This document shows, in pieces, positions 43,370 to 47,454 of a DNA stretch of 47,454 nt. The first letter of the stretch is position 1. The number at the start of each line of letters is the position of its first letter. This stretch comes from an uncultured bacterium (GTDB lineage: Bacteria > Fidelibacterota > Marinisomatia > Marinisomatales > UBA1611). The position numbers and the translations under genes were made by a program. Below the pieces are notes generated by a model, which was given only the letters and a program-made list of their open reading frames with translations, made no database searches and was not told the DNA's origin. The stretch covers positions 1-47,454 of the forward strand of contig CAJVZI010000009.1 of the NCBI GenBank assembly GCA_913020665.1, in the 5' to 3' direction.

Positions 43370-45205
43370 TTAAATAGTTTTTGCCAGCTTGATTATCTCT
43401 TTTGCGATTTTAATGGGTATCCCAGTCTCAGTATTGATTACTTCTGGAGTCATTTTTGATATTTGCTCAGGTCCATCAAATGCAATCAATAATTTCTCTT
43501 GTCTTTTTTTACCCATCCCCTTCAAACTTGAAAAAATAGATTCACTCATTGTCTTATTTCTTTTCTGTTTTTGGTATGTTATTGCAAATCTATGAGCTTC
43601 ATCTCTTATACGTTTCAAAAGGATCAAACCAGGACTTTGCTTATGAATGATCTGTGGTTCGGAATTACCGGGTACAAAGACCTCTTCCAATCTCTTTGCT
43701 AATCCAATAATAGGTATATAGTCTAAACCAAGTTCCCGCAAGGCAGAGACAGCCATACTAAGCTGGCCTTTACCACCATCAATCAAAATAAGGTCGGGTA
43801 ATGGATCATCTTGATCTTTTACTCGTTTATACCTTCTAAATACCACTTCTCTCATTGCTGCAAAATCATCGATTCCTTTAATTGATTTTATCTTGAATTT
43901 TCTATATTCAGATTTTCTGGGACGCGCATCAATAAAACAGACCAGTGATGCAACATTGTTTGTGCCTCCAAGATGCGATATATCAAAAGCCTCTATTCTC
44001 CTAGGAGGAATTTCTAGTGAGAGATCATCTCTCAATTGTTCAAGTGTCTTTGGTACAAGGTCCTTCCTTTTTTCTCTATTAAGAAGCCATTCTCCTAGTT
44101 GCAATCTTGCATTCTGTTTTGTAATTCTTAATTCTTTAGCTTTTTCACCTCTTTTAGGGTAAATAAATTTGATTTTACCGCCCCTTTTCTCCTTTAGCCA
44201 GGCAATCAGTTGCATATCATCAATTGGCATCTCTTCTAAAGATATTTCTCCTGGTATAAAGTCGCTATCTAAATAGAACCTAGTTATAATTGTTTTAAGG
44301 GTTTTTGAATCATTACTATCTAGATTCTTAAGATTGAGCTTATCACGACTAAATATCCTCCCATTTCTTATTCTTAGTACAATAGCAACACCTAGTGTGT
44401 CTTTTCTTTCCAGAACAATAATATCGCGTTCTTGAAAATCAGTAGCAACATGACTCTGATTTTCCTTGAATGACCTAATTGAATTGACCTGGTCTCTATA
44501 AATAGCAGCTTCTTCATACTTTTGCTCATTTGATGCCTTATTCATCATATCAACAAGATAAGATTCTGTTAATCTTGTTTTACCTTTCATAAAATCTTCA
44601 ATTCTATTGACCATATCCAAATAATTTTCATTCGAGACCAATCCTTCACAAGGGCCCTCACATTTCTTAATATGATAGTCGAGACATAGAGATATTTTCT
44701 TTTCCTTGATTACCTTGTCATCAATAAAATAACTACAGCTCCTAATAGGAAAAACTTTATGTAATGCCTTAAGAATCATTCTTAATCGCCATACATCTGT
44801 AAATGGGCCATAATATCTTGAACCATCCTTAATAATTTTCCTTGTTAGGATAACTTGAGGATAAGGCTCATTAGTAATTCTTATGAATGGGTAAGATTTG
44901 TCATCCCTAAGTTCAATATTATAACGAGGTTGGTATTGCTTTATCATATTTGCTTCCGTCATTAATGCTTCAACCTCATTCCTCACCACTATCCATTCAA
45001 AATCAGTTATATGTTTTAGCATTGTTATATTTTTAGGAGACATCTTATTACTATTTTGGAAATATGATCTTATCCTTGATCTTAAATTTATTGCTTTTCC
45101 AATGTAGATTATTTCACCCTCGGAGTTTAAAAATTGATAAACACCTGGCTCTTGCGGAGAGCGTTTGAGTTTATCTCTAATTATATCATCTATATTGTTT
45201 ACCAT
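43370..45205 (-). CDS. uvrC: Excinuclease ABC subunit C
   Basis: A 611-residue dual-incision nuclease. The N-terminal GIY-YIG domain has PGVYQFLNSEGEIIYIGKA (from residue 20), the UVR domain (about 200-235) pairs with UvrB, the RNase-H-like domain includes EAFDISHLGGTNNVASLVCF (in part) and LILIDGGKGQL, and the C-terminal helix-hairpin-helix is SLKGMGKKRQEKLL. I start at ATG 45205, where the distance to PGVY matches the family; the frame opens at 45229 with eight more residues. Neither start has a strong ribosome binding site. It is divergent from the YDTT-repeat gene. Confidence 0.97.
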   Translation of the reverse strand: MVNNIDDIIRDKLKRSPQEPGVYQFLNSEGEIIYIGKAINLRSRIRSYFQNSNKMSPKNITMLKHITDFEWIVVRNEVEALMTEANMIKQYQPRYNIELRDDKSYPFIRITNEPYPQVILTRKIIKDGSRYYGPFTDVWRLRMILKALHKVFPIRSCSYFIDDKVIKEKKISLCLDYHIKKCEGPCEGLVSNENYLDMVNRIEDFMKGKTRLTESYLVDMMNKASNEQKYEEAAIYRDQVNSIRSFKENQSHVATDFQERDIIVLERKDTLGVAIVLRIRNGRIFSRDKLNLKNLDSNDSKTLKTIITRFYLDSDFIPGEISLEEMPIDDMQLIAWLKEKRGGKIKFIYPKRGEKAKELRITKQNARLQLGEWLLNREKRKDLVPKTLEQLRDDLSLEIPPRRIEAFDISHLGGTNNVASLVCFIDARPRKSEYRKFKIKSIKGIDDFAAMREVVFRRYKRVKDQDDPLPDLILIDGGKGQLSMAVSALRELGLDYIPIIGLAKRLEEVFVPGNSEPQIIHKQSPGLILLKRIRDEAHRFAITYQKQKRNKTMSESIFSSLKGMGKKRQEKLLIAFDGPEQISKMTPEVINTETGIPIKIAKEIIKLAKTI

Positions 45206-45356
45206 AATCGTTGGCAAAATTAACGTCATTGGATAAATGGTATATGAACCAAATTATTTTAGTTAGGCCGCTTAAGATATATGCTCTAACTCTATCTATT
45301 TATGGGACAATGGATTTTTATTTCTTAAAAAATTATTTGTTTTTAAAATCCAGTAT

Positions 45357-45411
45357 GGTTATGCTCGCATATTGAGTGGAATACTCAACTCCGGTAATCC
45401 GAGCATAAACC
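45357..45411 (+). promoter_or_regulatory. Structured leader with two nested hairpins before the YDTT-repeat gene
   Basis: The outer arms GGTTATGCTCG (45357-45367) and CGAGCATAAACC (45400-45411) pair over eleven bases with one bulged A. Inside, TTGAGT and ACTCAA (45372-45377 and 45383-45388) form a second perfect stem with loop GGAAT. An 11-base single-stranded tail CTCCGGTAATC joins them. The outer stem ends just at the ribosome binding site AGGAA (45412-45416), so folding could control translation. No T run follows, so it is not an ordinary terminator. I do not recognise a known riboswitch class. Confidence 0.55.
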
Positions 45412-45428
45412 AGGAAAAACTTATATCT

Positions 45429-46892
45429 ATGCGTAACGTTCAAAAAACGTTGGTTCTCTCTCTGTGTGTTATTCTTATGGCGCAAGAAGAGACCAAGACA
45501 AAAAAAAGAAAGGTCTACAGGACTCAATCAGGAGCCATCATTGAAGCTCCGCGTCCCCTATTTGAGCGATCAGATAAGAAAGAAAAAGTAAAGCCAAAAA
45601 TAAAATCTGAAAAAAGCAAAGCTTTAGCTCGCACAAAAAAGGTTGAGACCACTTATAGAAATGAACTTGATAGTTTAAAAAACTCTGTAGCAATGCTCAT
45701 TAAGCAATCTGAAGAATTAACAAAGAACTATGAAGAGAGACTATCACAAAAATCGTCAGATACGATCTTTGTCTATACCACCCTTTATGATACAACAACT
45801 GTTTTAGATACAACTTATATATATACAAATGCCACTACCACAGTCTATGATACGGTCGTGGTCATTGACAGCATATATATTAAAAGCTTTGACACAACAA
45901 CTGTCGTACAAACTAATTATGATACCGTTTTTGTCATGGATACAACAGTTCTGGTCAATTATGATACAACCGTTATGAAAGATACTGTCTGGGCCTTTGC
46001 ATACGACACGACCTATTATTACGATACTACTTGGGTATATGCTCATGACACAACAGTTGTAAGAGACTCAATATGGCTATTTGCAGTAGATACAGTAAAA
46101 ATATATGATACACTTGTTGTTGCAAATAATGATACCGTAACGATCCATACCTACTCAAGTAAATTTCCAAATAATTTCACACCTGATATGATCGACCAGA
46201 AACAATCTGCATTCCCTAAATACAAGACACTAGGTGATGCACTAAGAGCGCGTGACACGGGTGATAAATCTGCACAAGGCTGGATAAACCAAGCCCTTAA
46301 TGCTGCTGGCGGTGATTGGACCCGCGCCGAAAGGGAGTATAAAAAATTACAGGAAATTTATTCTACAGCAATGGTTCAAGCCATTACTAGAGAGCCAAAA
46401 GACCCATCTTTTATTGGCCCTGATATGAAGTATAAAAGTGTGATCTTCGATACACTAAAGATATTAACATTTGATACAACTTTGGTTCAAGACACAGTCA
46501 AAAATCTTGTTAAACAAACTTACGTTAAGTATGATACCTCTATAGTAGATAGACGTCGAGAGGTAATCGCAAACACAACACCTCCTGGACACGAATTAAT
46601 AATCAAGTATCACAGAAATGGACGCGTTAAAGAAAGAGGTCTAATGAAGGGTAGTAAAAAGAATGGAGAGTGGATACAATACGATTTTAAAGGGGTGCCA
46701 TTAAGAAAATCATTGTATGAAATGGGAAGATTGGTCGATGACGAGTTAGTTGTTGTTGATGGTCAAGAAGAAAATCCTATGGAAGATTTAAAAAAGTTCA
46801 CAAAGAAAAATCGAAAGAAGGATAAAGATAAATCCAAGGTAAAAAGGTCAAAAAGTATATTTCAGCTCATTCTTCCTTGGAATAGAGACTAA
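45429..46892 (+). CDS. Exported YDTT-repeat protein with C-terminal YwqK/MORN-like region
   Basis: A 487-residue protein. I start at ATG 45429, giving the signal peptide RNVQKTLVLSLCVILMAQ; the frame is open from 45372, but that lies inside the hairpin leader. A basic region (about 25-75) and a coiled-coil-like helix (NSVAMLIKQSEELTKNYEERL in part) come first. Residues about 110-250 are a repetitive beta-rich tract of YDTT, MDTT, FDTT, YDTV and similar units, nearly free of Gly and Pro. A helical domain follows, then further DTT units. Near 405-455 is a YwqK/MORN-type repeat (YHRNGRVKERGLMKGSKKNG, WIQYDFKGVPLRKS). The tail is very Lys-rich. Function unknown; a stalk- or fibre-like surface role is a guess. 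Confidence 0.7.
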   Translation: MRNVQKTLVLSLCVILMAQEETKTKKRKVYRTQSGAIIEAPRPLFERSDKKEKVKPKIKSEKSKALARTKKVETTYRNELDSLKNSVAMLIKQSEELTKNYEERLSQKSSDTIFVYTTLYDTTTVLDTTYIYTNATTTVYDTVVVIDSIYIKSFDTTTVVQTNYDTVFVMDTTVLVNYDTTVMKDTVWAFAYDTTYYYDTTWVYAHDTTVVRDSIWLFAVDTVKIYDTLVVANNDTVTIHTYSSKFPNNFTPDMIDQKQSAFPKYKTLGDALRARDTGDKSAQGWINQALNAAGGDWTRAEREYKKLQEIYSTAMVQAITREPKDPSFIGPDMKYKSVIFDTLKILTFDTTLVQDTVKNLVKQTYVKYDTSIVDRRREVIANTTPPGHELIIKYHRNGRVKERGLMKGSKKNGEWIQYDFKGVPLRKSLYEMGRLVDDELVVVDGQEENPMEDLKKFTKKNRKKDKDKSKVKRSKSIFQLILPWNRD

Positions 46893-47293
46893 GTTTTTTC
46901 TGCAAGTTCAACAAGAACCCCTCCCGTTGATCTAGGGTGTATAAAGATCACCTTGAACCCTTCAGCTCCTATACTAGATTTGTCACCGATTGTTTCTATA
47001 CCATGTTTTTTTAAAACCTTTATTGATTCTTCGATATCTTCTACTTGTAAACAAATATGATGAATCCCCGGTCCTCTTTTTTTTAGAAACTTTCCTATAG
47101 GAGAATCTGGGTACTTTGATAATAATAGCTCGATCTTTCCCCTTCCTGTATCATAAATATCTGTGATAACACCCTGATCATCAACGTCTTCAGTTTTCGT
47201 CTGTTCAATACCAAGTACTTTACTCCAAAATGGAGCATCTTTTTCAAGATCCTTAATAGCTATACCAATATGTTCTACTCCAATAACTTTCAT
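46889..47293 (-). CDS. mce: Methylmalonyl-CoA epimerase
   Basis: A 134-residue vicinal-oxygen-chelate-fold protein of normal length. The two half-repeats begin VEHIGIAIKDLEKDAPFW (His8) and PGIHHICLQVEDIEESI (His79), and the C-terminus has RSTGGVLVELAEK with Glu129; these supply the usual metal ligands. It interconverts (R)- and (S)-methylmalonyl-CoA between propionyl-CoA carboxylase and the B12-dependent mutase. Neither partner is in the window. Its ATG shares one base with the stop of the upstream epimerase gene (TAATG), and its stop overlaps the stop of the convergent YDTT gene by three bases. Confidence 0.93.
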   Translation of the reverse strand: MKVIGVEHIGIAIKDLEKDAPFWSKVLGIEQTKTEDVDDQGVITDIYDTGRGKIELLLSKYPDSPIGKFLKKRGPGIHHICLQVEDIEESIKVLKKHGIETIGDKSSIGAEGFKVIFIHPRSTGGVLVELAEKT

Positions 47294-47454
47294 TAAATAA
47301 GTCCTTCTATTTTAGAATTTAATTGGATGCCAGCTCCATTTGACCGTGGCAATGTTAATTTTCCATCAATGACCTTTACTCCAATATATGGATCATTATT
47401 TATTAAAAGATTACCATCAAGATCAGCAACATCTACTTCACCGGCGAGATGGGA
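47293..47454 (-). CDS. Enolase-superfamily dipeptide epimerase, C-terminal end
   Basis: The last 53 residues of a gene cut by the window edge. SHLAGEVDVADLDGNLLINN, then DPYIGVKVIDGKLTLP and the final SNGAGIQL match the end of L-Ala-D/L-Glu (dipeptide) epimerases and related muconate-lactonizing-type enzymes, where DLDG...L..DP is conserved. The catalytic lysines lie outside the window. Such enzymes recycle murein peptides or other dipeptides, which would fit the several peptidases in this region. It is coupled to mce by a one-base overlap. Confidence 0.65.
   Translation of the reverse strand, partial: SHLAGEVDVADLDGNLLINNDPYIGVKVIDGKLTLPRSNGAGIQLNSKIEGLI

Noticed and set aside
45357-45411. 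Possible integron attC-like site or known riboswitch
   Set aside because: The arms do not carry the RYYYAAC/GTTRRRY core pair of attC sites, no integrase or cassette is near, and the conserved elements of c-di-GMP, SAM, preQ1 or cobalamin riboswitches are not visible.
45372-45428. Longer N-terminus for the YDTT-repeat protein starting at 45372
   Set aside because: It would start with TTG inside the inner hairpin and bury the signal peptide behind 19 extra residues; ATG 45429 gives a clean signal sequence.
1-47454. CRISPR array, insertion sequence, prophage or rRNA operon
   Set aside because: I saw no regularly spaced direct repeats, transposase, phage structural gene or rRNA-like sequence on either strand.

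Overview
The window is a low-GC, gene-dense bacterial chromosome segment. It most resembles the marine Candidatus Neomarinimicrobiota (SAR406/Marinimicrobia) or a close relative in the Fibrobacteres-Chlorobi-Bacteroidetes (FCB) sphere. Reasons: a secreted protein ends in a type IX-like C-terminal sorting domain with the NPFNP linker; there is an LptE/sigma-54 regulator pair, a DUF4837 lipoprotein, an FCB-type large outer-membrane barrel, leucine-rich and 'YDTT'-repeat surface proteins; and some upstream regions carry TAnnTTTG elements like those of Bacteroidetes promoters. This assignment is inference from gene content; no 16S rRNA is present.

Layout. 1-2.3 kb: end of a secreted leucine-rich-repeat protein, an MFS transporter, and a divergent small membrane protein. 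2.3-8.6 kb: a minus-strand run read in the order PD-(D/E)XK-like nuclease, HEPN-motif protein, macrodomain protein, HD phosphohydrolase, secreted arylsulfotransferase-like protein, aminopeptidase C. It starts just beyond a tRNA-Ala(GGC) gene and its terminator and is the most accessory-looking part of the window. 8.8-14.8 kb: SH3 lipoprotein, SUMF1-type secreted protein, a DPP-IV-like secreted peptidase, family-5 uracil-DNA glycosylase and a quinone-oxidoreductase-like enzyme; the last three have overlapping stop/start codons. 15-20.7 kb, plus strand: PpiD-like chaperone, acyl-CoA carboxylase beta subunit, EamA transporter, proline-iminopeptidase-like hydrolase.

20.7-32.8 kb: a tightly packed minus-strand operon of eleven genes: lgt, a secreted propeller-like protein, a 1079-residue outer-membrane barrel, an Omp85-like protein, a DUF4837 lipoprotein, rfbD, two GT2 glycosyltransferases, a WecA/MraY-like phosphosugar transferase, accA and a thioesterase. 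It joins lipoprotein maturation, outer-membrane proteins, surface glycan and fatty-acid precursor supply, so it looks like an envelope-building unit. 32.9-45.2 kb: minus-strand housekeeping run with uvrC, uvrB, sigma-54 activator, lptE, asnS, acylphosphatase, nadE, a small secreted protein, a cupin without a normal start codon, lepA and a CPBP protease. 45.3-47.5 kb: a plus-strand YDTT-repeat protein behind a structured leader, then methylmalonyl-CoA epimerase and the end of an enolase-superfamily epimerase.

No stretch over 300 bases is empty. All three convergent gene junctions have between -4 and +1 bases of spacing, a sign of genome streamlining. I saw no insertion sequence, integrase, CRISPR array or rRNA. 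The best candidates for something undescribed are the nuclease/HEPN pair beside the tRNA, the leader at 45357-45411, and the outer-membrane gene block in the lgt operon.
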